A stretch of DNA of 64,000 bases from Novosphingobium sp. KCTC 2891 (lineage in GTDB: Bacteria; Pseudomonadota; Alphaproteobacteria; Sphingomonadales; Sphingomonadaceae). Numbering within the stretch: the first letter of the stretch is position 1; each line of letters starts with the position of its first letter. Below the pieces are notes generated by a model. That model saw only the letters and a program-made list of their open reading frames with translations, did no database searches and was not told the DNA's origin. The position numbers were made by a program, and so were the translations under genes. Positions 55,497 to 64,000 of this stretch are shown one piece after another. The stretch spans positions 62,001 to 126,000 of the forward strand of contig NZ_JAPCZG010000001.1 in the NCBI RefSeq assembly GCF_025938155.1. The letters are read 5' to 3'.

Positions 55497-57110
55497 TCAG
55501 GGGACGGGAATCTCGCGCACGGGATCGATCTTGACCGCTGGCGTGGTCAGCGGAGCTGCGGGATCGCGAAGCGGCCGGTCGCCCTTGCTGCCGAGCGGGG
55601 CGCCATCGATCGCCCGGATCAGCGGGGTCAGCAGCGGCACGTCGCCATTGTGGCGAACATCGTTGTAATGACTTTCGACGTTGTAGCGCGGCGCATCGGG
55701 CAGCAGCCACGATTGTTCGAGCGCACCCATCGCGGCAAGCACGCGCGCCTGCGCCACATAGGCGCCGGCGATCGCGGCATTGTAGTTGCTGCGTGCCTGC
55801 AGCAGCTCACGCGCAAGATCGATCACGTCGAGCGTGGTGCGAAGCCCCGCCTTTTCCTGAAGCAGCGCACCCTCATAGGCGGACTTGGCCGAGGAGACGG
55901 CGCCGGCGAACCGCTCGATCGCGGCGCTTTGGGCCTTCCAGTCGTCCCATGCGGAAGCGAGCGTCGCGCGGTTTTCGCGCAGCGATGCATCGATCAGGCG
56001 CCAGTCGGCGTCGTTCGCGGCCGATGCCTCGCCCACGCGGGCCTGGCGCAGGCCGCTTTCATAGATCGGACCGGAGATGATGACCTGCCCGCGCAAGTCG
56101 CGCAGATCCTGCCGGCCGGTCTGGTTGAAGACCGATGGAGGGTTCCACTCTTTGGAATAGTCAGCCTGTCCCCGCAGATCGACCCGGGGCATGAGGTCGG
56201 CCTTCGCCGAGGCCAGGCTGGCGCGCGAAACCTTTTCCCGCTGCTGCGCGGCGAGCAGGACGGGATTGTGCCCTTCGGCATACCCGTAGGCCTGTTCCAG
56301 CGTCTCGACCGGGAGGCGCAGCGGATTGGGAGCCGCGAGGGTGCCAGCCGGACCGCCGATCATGCGCAGGAACGTGGCCTCGCTGGCGGCGGCATCGCGC
56401 TGCGCGGTATAGACCTGCGCGCGGCCAAGCTCGACGCGGGTTTCGACCTGCTGCACGTCGGTGGAGGTTACTTCTCGCCCGGCGAAGCGGGCGCGGTTGT
56501 CGGACAGCTCGCGCTCAAGCGTATCGAGGTTGTCGCGCGCGATGGCCACGCTGGCGCGGTCGCGCAGCAGCCCCACATACGAGGTGATCGCATCGAGCAT
56601 GGCCTGTTGCTCGGACGAGCGCAGCACCTGCCGCTGGTAGGCGAGCTGCGCCAGCGCGAAGCGCTCGGCCGCGGCGTTGCGGCCGAAAGTGAACAGCGGC
56701 TGGGTCAGGATCGCGGAGGCTGTCGCGCTGCGCGCGGTGCCATCGTTCCAGCCGTTGCCGGGCGCAAGCGTGCCGCTGCGGGTGAGCCCGTAAGTCAGCT
56801 CGAAATCCAGCTTGGGGCCATAAGCGGCGCGCGCTTGCGGCACGCGGTAGTCCACGCTTTTCACTGCCGACCGCTGTGCGAGCAGGGTGGGGCTGGTCCA
56901 GTAGGCGCGGCGGAGCGCATCGGGCAGCGCGGTGACGGCCGCACCCGCGGTGGCGGCTTCGGCCACGTCGGCGGGCGTGCCGTCGGGCAGCGAGACCGAG
57001 ATGGGCAGGCCGTCCTCGCGGTCTTCCACCGCCGTGCTGTCCTGCGCCGAAGAGGCGGCCGGGATCAGCGCCGAGGCGGCGAGCAGGAAGGGGAGCAAGG
57101 TGCGGCGCAT
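55497..57110 (-). CDS. TolC-family outer membrane channel
   Basis: This is the outer-membrane exit duct of a type I secretion or efflux system. The 537-residue product has a signal peptide (LLPFLLAASALIPAASSAQ), then two repeats of the OEP (TolC) domain with long amphipathic helices, and ends in a Pro-rich tail. The repeat boundary lies around residue 280. It is third in the type I secretion operon, 13 bases after the HlyD gene, which supports its role as partner of the two upstream proteins. Confidence 0.9.
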   Translation of the reverse strand: MRRTLLPFLLAASALIPAASSAQDSTAVEDREDGLPISVSLPDGTPADVAEAATAGAAVTALPDALRRAYWTSPTLLAQRSAVKSVDYRVPQARAAYGPKLDFELTYGLTRSGTLAPGNGWNDGTARSATASAILTQPLFTFGRNAAAERFALAQLAYQRQVLRSSEQQAMLDAITSYVGLLRDRASVAIARDNLDTLERELSDNRARFAGREVTSTDVQQVETRVELGRAQVYTAQRDAAASEATFLRMIGGPAGTLAAPNPLRLPVETLEQAYGYAEGHNPVLLAAQQREKVSRASLASAKADLMPRVDLRGQADYSKEWNPPSVFNQTGRQDLRDLRGQVIISGPIYESGLRQARVGEASAANDADWRLIDASLRENRATLASAWDDWKAQSAAIERFAGAVSSAKSAYEGALLQEKAGLRTTLDVIDLARELLQARSNYNAAIAGAYVAQARVLAAMGALEQSWLLPDAPRYNVESHYNDVRHNGDVPLLTPLIRAIDGAPLGSKGDRPLRDPAAPLTTPAVKIDPVREIPVP

Positions 57111-57123
57111 GGCTCTTGCCCCC

Positions 57124-58470
57124 TCAGTTGTCGCGGAAGGCGCGCATGAACTGGTCGCGCAGCGGCTTGGTCAGGTAGGACAGCAGCGAGCGGTCGCCGG
57201 TCTCGATATAGACTTCCGCGGGCATCCCGCTCTTGAGATCGAGCTGCTCGCGCTTCACGGCGGCGAGATCGACCGCGATCCGCACCATGTAGTAAGCCTG
57301 TTTGGCTTCCTGGTTCTCGCTACGATCGGTCGCGACATAGACGACCTTGCCCGGGATTTCGGGCGTGGATGCGCGGTTGAACGCGGAGAAGCGAACGCGT
57401 GCTTCCTGGCCCTTCATCACCTGGTCGATGTCGGTCGGGCTGATCATGGCCTCGACGACCATGATGTCCTTGTCGGGCACGATTTCCATGATCGGCTCCG
57501 CCGCGCGGACGACGTCACCGATGGCGGCGAAGGCGATCTTTTCGACCGTGCCCGAATAAGGAGCGCGGATCTCGCTGCGGTCCTGCTGGTCGGCGGCGGC
57601 CACCGAGCGCACCTGCTGCTGGTTGAGCGCGGTGTTGACCTGCGTCAGGTCGGTACCGGCCTGCACGCGGCGGGTCTGGGCAAGCTGGATCGACTGTTCC
57701 TGAGCCTCGGTGATGCGGGCACGGGCCTGCGCGATCTGCGCCTGGAGCGATCCTGCGTTGCCATCGAGATCGACTGCGGTGCGCTCAAGCTGGTTCAGGC
57801 GGTTGATGGTGACAAGCTGCTTGTCCCACAGATCCTTCACGCCCTGCCGTTCCGGCTCGATCAGGCGGCGCTGCTCCTTGAGCGCGGCGATCTGCACTTC
57901 AAGTCCGCGGATTTCCTGGTTGTACTGCGAGACGCGCGCGGCAAGCTGGGCGCGGATCTGCGATTCCTCGGTCTGGCGCAGGCGAAACAGCTTTTCCTCG
58001 TCGGCCATCGCCTTGCGCGCGGAAGCGGTGGTCGCGTTCGTCAGCTCGGCGGGGAACACGATGCGGCCGACGCCGAGCCGCTCGGCCTCGAGCCGGGCGC
58101 GCTGGGCCAGCAGCTGTTCGACGGTGAGGTTCGAGAGCGACGCGTCAATACCGGTAACGCGGTCGTCCAGCCGCATCAGCAGCTGGCCTTCCTTCACGTG
58201 TTCGCCATTGTGGACGAGGATCGATGAGATCACGCCGCCGGTGGGGTGGGCGATGCGCTTCACGCGCGATTCCACTCCGACCTGACCGCCGCCGATCACC
58301 GCGCCGCCGATCGGCACGATCGCCGCGAGCAGGAACAGGAGGGCGAACAGGCCGCCGATGGTCATCAGCAGGCGGTTGAGCAGCCGGGGATGCTCGGCCT
58401 TGTCCGCGCCGTCTTCCCACAGGACGGGCAGGATCTGCCGGGCGGGGTCGCTGGGCAGGGGGTGGTTCAT
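57124..58470 (-). CDS. HlyD/PrtE-family membrane fusion protein
   Basis: The 448-residue adaptor links the ABC transporter to TolC across the periplasm. It has a cytoplasmic N-terminus, one membrane span (about 34-56), a barrel-sandwich/lipoyl half (AHPTGGVISSILVHNGEHV), a long coiled-coil hairpin (about 120-300) and the second lipoyl half (EIRAPYSGTVEKIAF). The type I secretion MFP motif VYIETGDRSLLSYLTKPL closes it. Its start overlaps the ABC gene by 4 bases. Confidence 0.93.
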   Translation of the reverse strand: MNHPLPSDPARQILPVLWEDGADKAEHPRLLNRLLMTIGGLFALLFLLAAIVPIGGAVIGGGQVGVESRVKRIAHPTGGVISSILVHNGEHVKEGQLLMRLDDRVTGIDASLSNLTVEQLLAQRARLEAERLGVGRIVFPAELTNATTASARKAMADEEKLFRLRQTEESQIRAQLAARVSQYNQEIRGLEVQIAALKEQRRLIEPERQGVKDLWDKQLVTINRLNQLERTAVDLDGNAGSLQAQIAQARARITEAQEQSIQLAQTRRVQAGTDLTQVNTALNQQQVRSVAAADQQDRSEIRAPYSGTVEKIAFAAIGDVVRAAEPIMEIVPDKDIMVVEAMISPTDIDQVMKGQEARVRFSAFNRASTPEIPGKVVYVATDRSENQEAKQAYYMVRIAVDLAAVKREQLDLKSGMPAEVYIETGDRSLLSYLTKPLRDQFMRAFRDN

Positions 58471-60224
58471 GCCGAGGCTTCCTTGCCCTTGGGGCCTGCA
58501 TCGTTGGAGGCCGCCGCTCCGGCCGGGCCGATGCGGGAGGGGTCTTGCCCTTGCTGGAGGCGGGCCATGACCGCGTCACGTTCGCCGAAATCGGCCAGGC
58601 GGCCGTTCTGCATCAGCGCGACGTGGGTGGCCGGGCCGAGCGTGGCCGGGCGATGGGTGATCATGATGACGATCCCGCCGCGCTGGCGGACGCCCATTAC
58701 CGCGTGGGCAAGAGCGGCGTCGCCGGCGGAATCGAGGTTGGAGTTGGCCTCGTCCAGCACGAGCAGGAACGGATCGCCATACAGTGCCCGGGCAAGGCCG
58801 ACGCGCTGGCGCTGGCCGGCCGAGAGTTCCACGCCGCCACCCGAGCACGGCGTCTCGTATCCATCGGGCAGAGCGAGGATCACTTCGTGCATCCCCGCCG
58901 CCTTGGCCGCCGCGATGACGGCTTCGGAGGTTGCGTCGGGATCGAACCGGGCGATGTTCTGGCCGATCGTCCCGTCGACGAGGTCCACCGTCTGCGGCAC
59001 GTAGCCGAAGTAGCTGCCGAGCGTTTCGGCGTCCCACTGGTCCAGCGTGGCGCCGTCGAGCCGGACTTCTCCGCGCGCCGCCCGCCAGATGCCCAGCACG
59101 GCGCGTACCAGCGTGGTCTTGCCCGCCGCGCTGGGGCCGATGATGGCGAGTGCCTGACCGGGGGAAAGCGTGAGCGATACGCCCGACACGGTGAAGCGCT
59201 GCGTTCCCGGCGGCGCAACCCAGATGTCGCGCAGCGCCAGTTCGCCGGAAGGGCGCGAGAGTTGCACTTCGCGGGGCGGAGGCTTGCGGAAGGCGGACAC
59301 GGCCTGGACCACGCGGCCCCAGCCGGTGCGCGCCGCGACCAGGCCGCGCCAGTTGGCGATGGCCTGATCCACGGGCGCGAGCGCGCGGCCCGACAGGACC
59401 GACGAGGCGAGGATGACGCCGCCGCTGGCCTTGCCGTCGATGACCAGAAGTGCGCCGACCGAGAGGATCAGCGATTGCAGCAGCATGCGGAACGTGCGGC
59501 TGGCGCCGCCCAGGCGGGCGACGGTGCGCGACAGGTAGGACTGCGCCTCGATGAAGCTGCCTTCCCAGGCCGAGGTGCGGTTGACCAGCCGTTCCTGCAT
59601 GCCCATCGCCAGAGCGGATTCGGCAAAGCGGATTTCGGATAGCGCGGCGGCGGAACGGCGGCTGGTGATGTTTGCCAATTCGCGCGATCCGCCCTGCGTG
59701 CGGCGGTTCGAGATCAGCGCGATAGCGGCCATCACCACCACACCGGCCAGCGCCGTCAGCCCCAGCCACCAGTGCAGCGCGGTCAGCACGATCAGGAACA
59801 TGATTACCCACGGCAGGTCGATCAGCGCGATCGGACCCTGACCGGCAAGGAACGTGTGGATGGAATCGAGGTCACGCGTGAATTGCAGGCCATCGCCCTT
59901 GTCGGGACCATTGCGCAGCGGCCGGGTGACCGTGGCGTAATGCACGGCCGTGAAGAGATCGTCATGCACGCCATTGGCGACGCCAAGCAGGGCTTCGCTG
60001 CGGATCGCCTCGAACACGGCCTGGAAGGCGTAGACGAGAACCAGCATGAAGAAGAGGCCGATCAGCGTCGGGATACTGCGGCTGGGCAGGACCGAATCGT
60101 ACACCAGCATCATGTAGGCAGAGCCGGCGAAAACCAGTACGTTGAGCAGTAGGCTGGCGATGCCTACGAGGATGAGGCTGCCTTTGTAACGGCGCGCAAA
60201 TAGGTTCAGGAACTGGCGATCCAC
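58467..60224 (-). CDS. Type I secretion ABC transporter/permease (PrtD-like)
   Basis: This is the inner-membrane motor of a type I secretion system. The 585-residue fused permease/ATPase has about six membrane spans (residues 15-300) and an ATPase domain with Walker A GPSAAGKTTL, signature ELSAGQRQRV and Walker B LLVLDEANSNLD, then the H-loop ITHRPAT. It lacks an N-terminal C39 peptidase domain, so it would export C-terminally signalled proteins. The GTG at 60224 with GGGGGAG upstream matches the family start. No obvious RTX substrate is in the window. Confidence 0.93.
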   Translation of the reverse strand: MDRQFLNLFARRYKGSLILVGIASLLLNVLVFAGSAYMMLVYDSVLPSRSIPTLIGLFFMLVLVYAFQAVFEAIRSEALLGVANGVHDDLFTAVHYATVTRPLRNGPDKGDGLQFTRDLDSIHTFLAGQGPIALIDLPWVIMFLIVLTALHWWLGLTALAGVVVMAAIALISNRRTQGGSRELANITSRRSAAALSEIRFAESALAMGMQERLVNRTSAWEGSFIEAQSYLSRTVARLGGASRTFRMLLQSLILSVGALLVIDGKASGGVILASSVLSGRALAPVDQAIANWRGLVAARTGWGRVVQAVSAFRKPPPREVQLSRPSGELALRDIWVAPPGTQRFTVSGVSLTLSPGQALAIIGPSAAGKTTLVRAVLGIWRAARGEVRLDGATLDQWDAETLGSYFGYVPQTVDLVDGTIGQNIARFDPDATSEAVIAAAKAAGMHEVILALPDGYETPCSGGGVELSAGQRQRVGLARALYGDPFLLVLDEANSNLDSAGDAALAHAVMGVRQRGGIVIMITHRPATLGPATHVALMQNGRLADFGERDAVMARLQQGQDPSRIGPAGAAASNDAGPKGKEASA

Positions 60225-60298
60225 TTGGCTTGGTCTCCCCCTACCGCGTGGGCTAGAAGAAACCCGACGGCCCCGCAAGCGGCAAAGAAGAGGAGCCT

Positions 60299-60321
60299 CT
60301 TGCGCAAAAGTGTTGCGCAAG
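60299..60321. repeat. Tandem TTGCGCAA palindromes upstream of the secretion operon
   Basis: CTTGCGCAA and TTGCGCAAG flank AAGTG: a perfect 9-base inverted repeat that is also two copies of the self-complementary octamer TTGCGCAA, 13 bases centre to centre. It lies 75 bases before the PrtD-like start, in the gap after the kinase gene, and could be an operator. Confidence 0.4.
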
Positions 60322-60368
60322 CATGACGAAGCCGGAAATCAATGCCGGCGTTTGTGCCGGATGCTGTT

Positions 60369-61325
60369 TTATTCGACTGTTCGTGCTCCCTCGATCATCA
60401 GCTCGCACCATACTCCCTTGCGGTCAAAGCTGATCTCCACGGCATCGAGGCCAGGCTGGGGCATGAGCAGGCGGGTGCCTATGCCTTCGCGTTTCGGTGG
60501 CACTACTGGCGGTCCGCCAGTCTCTTTCCACAGGATGTAGAGGTTGCGCCCGTCCGAGGCGATGAACCAGCTGAGTTCGATGCGGCCCTTCGTGTCGGAC
60601 AGCGCGCCGTGCTTGACCGCATTGGTGGCCAGTTCGTGCAGGGCCATGATCAGCGGGATGCAACTGGCATCCGGAATGATGCACGGCTCTCCCTGGATGC
60701 GGATGCGCTCTCCAAAACCGAACGGGGCCAGCGTGCGTTCGGCCAGTTCGGGCAGGCGGCCTTCGGCTTCGGTGCCGATGCGCAGAAGGTCGCTGGCATG
60801 GGCCAGTCCTTCGAGCCGACTGGAGAACTCGCGGTAGAAATCGAGCGGCGATTCTGCCTTCGGCCCGCGTGAGGCCAGCGCCTGGATGATCGCCAGCATA
60901 TTGCGGACCCGGTGGCGTAGCTCGCTGTTGAAGCCTTCCGCCTGTAGGTGCAACTGATCGAGTTCGCGCACGAGGCCGCGCAACGAGGCGCCTACGGCGA
61001 TGACCAGCGAGGCGGACAGCGCGAACAGCACGAAGAACGCGGTGCGCACGGGGTTGATCTCGGCAAACCAGGGGCCGCCGCCGAACAGGCGCTGCGACAT
61101 CATCGCGGCAATCCACGCAAACACCACGGCAAAACGCGCGTCGAGAATGAGCGATGCGATCAGCAGGCTGGGCCAGTAGGTGAGAAACGGCAGGCCCAGC
61201 GCGCCGCGGTCGAACAGTGCACGCAGCGCGGTGGGCGCGGCGAGCAGGATCAGAATCCAGCCCACCTGCTCGACCAAGGAGCGTCGGCGGGTCAGCGCTC
61301 TGCGGACCGCCGCACCTCTGTACAT
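60369..61325 (-). CDS. HWE-family sensor histidine kinase
   Basis: The 318-residue product has two to three membrane-spanning regions in residues 20-120, then an HWE kinase core: phospho-accepting His138 in ELRHRVRNMLAII, and the N-box HELATNAVKHGALS. HWE kinases in alphaproteobacteria often sense light or stress and act in the PhyR general stress pathway, though no PhyR or NepR gene is here. I chose the ATG at 61325, preceded by GGGAG; an ATG at 61391 has no ribosome site. No partner regulator is adjacent. Confidence 0.87.
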   Translation of the reverse strand: MYRGAAVRRALTRRRSLVEQVGWILILLAAPTALRALFDRGALGLPFLTYWPSLLIASLILDARFAVVFAWIAAMMSQRLFGGGPWFAEINPVRTAFFVLFALSASLVIAVGASLRGLVRELDQLHLQAEGFNSELRHRVRNMLAIIQALASRGPKAESPLDFYREFSSRLEGLAHASDLLRIGTEAEGRLPELAERTLAPFGFGERIRIQGEPCIIPDASCIPLIMALHELATNAVKHGALSDTKGRIELSWFIASDGRNLYILWKETGGPPVVPPKREGIGTRLLMPQPGLDAVEISFDRKGVWCELMIEGARTVE

Positions 61326-61529
61326 GGAAATTAGCTCCCAGTGTTCGGACCGCCGTCCAAGCTTGGCAATGTTTTGTCCGGATCGGATCATTTAGGGCCG
61401 ACCGACGTCCAACGCCATATGAAACATGATAATGTTCGGTGACCCAACCGCAAAGATACGCGATTATCCGGGGGTTAACCAGTAATTCAAAGGTCGCAGG
61501 CAGACCTTGCGGGTGCGTCGAAGGCGGCT

Positions 61530-61901
61530 TCAGGCCGCGACCGGCAGGTTCCAGGCGCGCGGCGGTGCGAGGCGCAGCGCGTCGGCAATGGCGATCAGCG
61601 TGGCGATGGCGCGGGCTTCTTCCGCAGTGAGGCCCGCGAAGTCCGGAAGGAACGCGCGGCAGGCCTGCAGCAGGTTGCCGGGATTGCGCTCCAGCTCCGA
61701 CCGGTAGTGCTCCAGCGTTTCACAGCCGTCGATATCGGCCCAGATCAGGCCGGACGGGGCAGGGCGTTCGTGAAACGACCAGAGCGCGGCGACCGCGCGT
61801 TCGGCGGCATCGCGCGCCTGGTCGGCGATCGCGGCGCCCGATGCGCGGGCTTTCAGCTTTTGGCGATAGCGGCGCTGCCGCTCGGCGTTGGTCATGGCCA
61901 T
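61530..61901 (-). CDS. Hypothetical protein with basic N-terminus
   Basis: I do not recognise this 123-residue protein. It starts with a strongly basic stretch (AERQRRYRQKLKAR), then a helical Ala-rich body with HERPAPSGLIWADIDGC and ELERNPGNLLQACRAF. No membrane segment is visible. The ATG at 61901 has no clear ribosome site. Base composition matches the neighbours. It sits between the kinase-regulator pair and the HWE kinase without obvious operon partners. Confidence 0.5.
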   Translation of the reverse strand: MAMTNAERQRRYRQKLKARASGAAIADQARDAAERAVAALWSFHERPAPSGLIWADIDGCETLEHYRSELERNPGNLLQACRAFLPDFAGLTAEEARAIATLIAIADALRLAPPRAWNLPVAA

Positions 61902-61987
61902 GGTGCCCGCACCATAGCGCGGGGCCGCCAGCGAAGCGTTAGGGCGGTGTTACGTAACCACCCTGATTGCGCCCCTCCGCGGCCTTA

Positions 61988-62611
61988 TCACTCGCCGGGA
62001 TCGCTCACGGCCAGCAATGCGAGCTCGGTGCGGTTCTCGATGCCGAGCTTCTGGTACATGGCGTGGAGGTAGACCTTGACCGTCCCCTCGCCGATGTTCA
62101 GCTCCTGCCCGATGTCGCGATTGCGCATACCGCGCGCCACCAGCCGGGCAATCTTGCGCTCGCGCGGATTGAGCCGGTCGAGAGGGCCTGCTTGCGGGCT
62201 GAGCGACAGGTCGAGCGCGCGCTGCAGGAACATCGGCGCAATCGCCTTCTGGCCCGTGTGGACCTTTTCCAGAACGCTCACCAGCTCGTCCTCGGCACCG
62301 TCCTTCGATACGATCCCGTCCACACCCGCGCGCATGACCGCCAGCAGCTGGCGGTCGTTGATTTCTGCGGTGAGCAGGACCACGGGGCGCTTGTCGCCGC
62401 GCGCGCGCAACGCTTCGAGTGCCTCCACGCCGTTCATTCCCGGCATGTTGATGTCGAGCAGCACGATCGCCGGATCGTGGGTTTCCACTGCGGCCAAGGT
62501 CTCCTCGCCGCTGGCCGTGGCGGCGACAACCTGGAACGGCGTGCCGCGAAGCACAGCCTCTACGCCCGCGCGGATGAAGCCGTGGTCGTCTGCAACAAGT
62601 ACGGGAATCAT
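61988..62611 (-). CDS. NarL/FixJ-type response regulator
   Basis: The 207-residue regulator has a receiver domain with phospho-acceptor Asp53 (LLDINMPG), Thr81 and Lys103, and a C-terminal LuxR-type HTH (LNPRERKIARLVARGM to MYQKLGIENRTELALLA, about 147-202). It would bind DNA as a dimer when phosphorylated. The start overlaps the kinase stop by 4 bases, so the two form a two-component pair. Confidence 0.94.
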   Translation of the reverse strand: MIPVLVADDHGFIRAGVEAVLRGTPFQVVAATASGEETLAAVETHDPAIVLLDINMPGMNGVEALEALRARGDKRPVVLLTAEINDRQLLAVMRAGVDGIVSKDGAEDELVSVLEKVHTGQKAIAPMFLQRALDLSLSPQAGPLDRLNPRERKIARLVARGMRNRDIGQELNIGEGTVKVYLHAMYQKLGIENRTELALLAVSDPGE

Positions 62612-64000
62612 GCGGCGATCCTTGCAGGTAAAGCGATGTCGAGCAGGGCGCCCGGCAGGTTGTCGGCTATGTCGAGCCGGCCGCCCAGCGCCTCTACCCG
62701 TTCGCTGATCGAACGGGGGCGGCAGTCTGCCCGGTCCTTGGGAAAACCATCGCCGTCGTCGCTAATCCGCAACCGCAAAGATTCACTCTCCCCGGCAATC
62801 GATACCGTCACCTGCGAGCAATGCCCGTGGCGTGCGGCATTGGCAACACCTTCGCGCACCAGCTGGCGCAACTCGTAGGCGAGCTGGATCGAGACCGGCA
62901 GCTGGCTGACGGCGGAATCGAGGCGTGTCTCGATGTGCCAATGGTGGGCCAGTTCGACGAGAAGCACCTGAAGTTCCTCGACAAGGTCGGTGCGGCGGTC
63001 ACCGTCCTCGCCCCGACGCAGTCGGTCGATCATCGTGCGCAACTGCGTTTGCTCGCGGCGTAGCGCTTCCTTGATCGCGTTGATTTCTCCGTCGGGATCG
63101 TTGCCCTCGCGTATCCAGCGGCGCAGCGCCTCGATGCGGAACAGCGTACCGGCCAGGAATTGTGCCACGCTGTCGTGCAGATCGCGGGCCAAGGCGTTGC
63201 GGATCCCCGAAACTGCCGCATCCTGCGCGAGCGAGGCCATTTCCTCGCGGTCGAGCGCGAGACCGATCTCGCGGGCGAACGCCCCTGCGCTGGGCAGGTC
63301 GTCGACACACAGATCGGGGATGCCCCAGACCAGCAGTTGCCCTTGCCCGGTCGCGGTGGAGATCGACACGAGGATCGCCTCGGTGATCTCGCAGTGGGCC
63401 GCCAGCGGCACGGATATAGGACCCGCTGTGGCGACAAGACCGACGCCGGCCACGCTGGCGATACGGCGATGGCGGGCCGTATCGAACAGAGTCGGCGGAA
63501 TCTGCTGGGCAAGGTCTTCTGCCAGCGCGCCGGGCCCGACCAGCGTGTGCGTGCACACGTCGTCGAAGTCGCGGACCACGTCGACGAAGGGCTCCTCGTT
63601 GCGGAGCAGGGCAATGGCCGCGCCGCGTGCGCGCAGCGCCTTGCGGACCTGGACGAGCGCTTCGGCCATGACGCGGATACGGCGCTCGCCGGGGATGCCC
63701 GGGGGTTCGGGCAACTGCACCGGACGGAGGAGGCGCTGGTCGCTGCTCAGCCACACCATCATGATGGAGAGAACCACCATGTAGATCTGGCGTCGGCCGA
63801 AGCGGTAGATGTCGAGATCGAGGTGGAGGTAGTAAAGCGCTCCGCCCACCAGCGTGTTCGCGGCGAGGAGGCCGAGGGCGGTCAGCGCGATCCCCGTCCA
63901 ACCCCAGCGCAGGCTCGCGGTGACCAGAAGAAACGCGGCGAAGGCCATGAAAGGGCTGGCAAAATCGCCGCTGCCGGTTTCGGTGAAATAGACTCCGGCG
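62608..64000 (-). CDS. Membrane sensor histidine kinase (5' end cut by window edge)
   Basis: The frame is open to the right edge, so the start and first membrane segments are missing. Visible are hydrophobic segments (MAFAAFLLVTASLRW; TALGLLAANTLVGGAL), a GAF-like cytosolic region, a HisKA_3 dimerisation helix with the phospho-accepting His in ARDLHDSVAQFLAG and a HATPase domain (GVANAARHG; ISDDGDGFP). This is the NarX/LiaS-type class that pairs with NarL regulators, consistent with the overlapping regulator gene. The ligand is unknown. Confidence 0.85.
   Translation of the reverse strand, partial: AGVYFTETGSGDFASPFMAFAAFLLVTASLRWGWTGIALTALGLLAANTLVGGALYYLHLDLDIYRFGRRQIYMVVLSIMMVWLSSDQRLLRPVQLPEPPGIPGERRIRVMAEALVQVRKALRARGAAIALLRNEEPFVDVVRDFDDVCTHTLVGPGALAEDLAQQIPPTLFDTARHRRIASVAGVGLVATAGPISVPLAAHCEITEAILVSISTATGQGQLLVWGIPDLCVDDLPSAGAFAREIGLALDREEMASLAQDAAVSGIRNALARDLHDSVAQFLAGTLFRIEALRRWIREGNDPDGEINAIKEALRREQTQLRTMIDRLRRGEDGDRRTDLVEELQVLLVELAHHWHIETRLDSAVSQLPVSIQLAYELRQLVREGVANAARHGHCSQVTVSIAGESESLRLRISDDGDGFPKDRADCRPRSISERVEALGGRLDIADNLPGALLDIALPARIAA

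Overview
The window is high-GC, gene-dense chromosomal DNA of an alphaproteobacterium. Gene content points to a sphingomonad close to Novosphingobium: the GlnB-GlnA pair, the uninterrupted mraZ-to-ftsZ cluster, an APS-type CysH beside DUF934 and DUF2849 proteins, an HWE-family sensor kinase, and GANTC sites upstream of ftsZ. The genus is inferred from remembered similarity of the encoded proteins, not from a search. I see no prophage, insertion sequence, CRISPR array, integrase or block of deviating base composition, so the region reads as ordinary core chromosome.

Layout. (1) 1-4559, minus strand: a partial CHAP amidase, glnA, glnB, map and a lipoprotein. glnBA has a near-consensus sigma-54 promoter and an NtrC-like site. 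(2) 4592-7982, plus: an M17 aminopeptidase, an isolated SH3-like protein, argC and a DJ-1/PfpI protein, closed by a strong hairpin terminator. (3) 8067-13798: ferredoxin, AlkA-type glycosylase, SDR, pterin dehydratase, ccmA-ccmB, cysteine synthase, and two membrane-associated unknowns. (4) 13799-33180, plus: the complete dcw cluster mraZ-rsmH-ftsL-ftsI-murE-murF-mraY-murD-ftsW-murG-murC-murB-ddl-ftsQ-ftsA-ftsZ, with mostly 4-base stop/start overlaps. It makes the peptidoglycan precursor from UDP-MurNAc to lipid II and builds the divisome. (5) 33245-43099, plus: TPR/SPOR protein, YbjN, proC, Bax-inhibitor protein, lipoprotein, tRNA-Ala(CGC), obg, proB, an epimerase-like protein and a spermidine-synthase-like protein. 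(6) 43107-53292, minus: a polytopic membrane protein, then a sulfur block read as sseA-metC-mscS-cobA-DUF2849-cysI-DUF934-cysH, preceded by an Ala/Pro-rich membrane-anchored protein. (7) 53439-54901, plus: queF and a zinc alcohol dehydrogenase. (8) 54913-64000, minus: a small exported protein, a type I secretion operon (ABC, HlyD, TolC), an HWE histidine kinase, a small hypothetical protein, and a NarL-type regulator with its partner kinase, which runs off the right edge.

I found no clear undescribed system. The observations most worth following are regulatory and architectural: the sigma-54/NtrC layout with a leader hairpin at glnB, two 10-bp-phased repeat arrays upstream of mraZ that look like MraZ operators, paired GANTC sites before ftsZ, an FtsL with a histone-H1-like basic tail, the sulfur block with a CysI lacking a visible electron donor, and a possible CTG start in a GldG-like gene.
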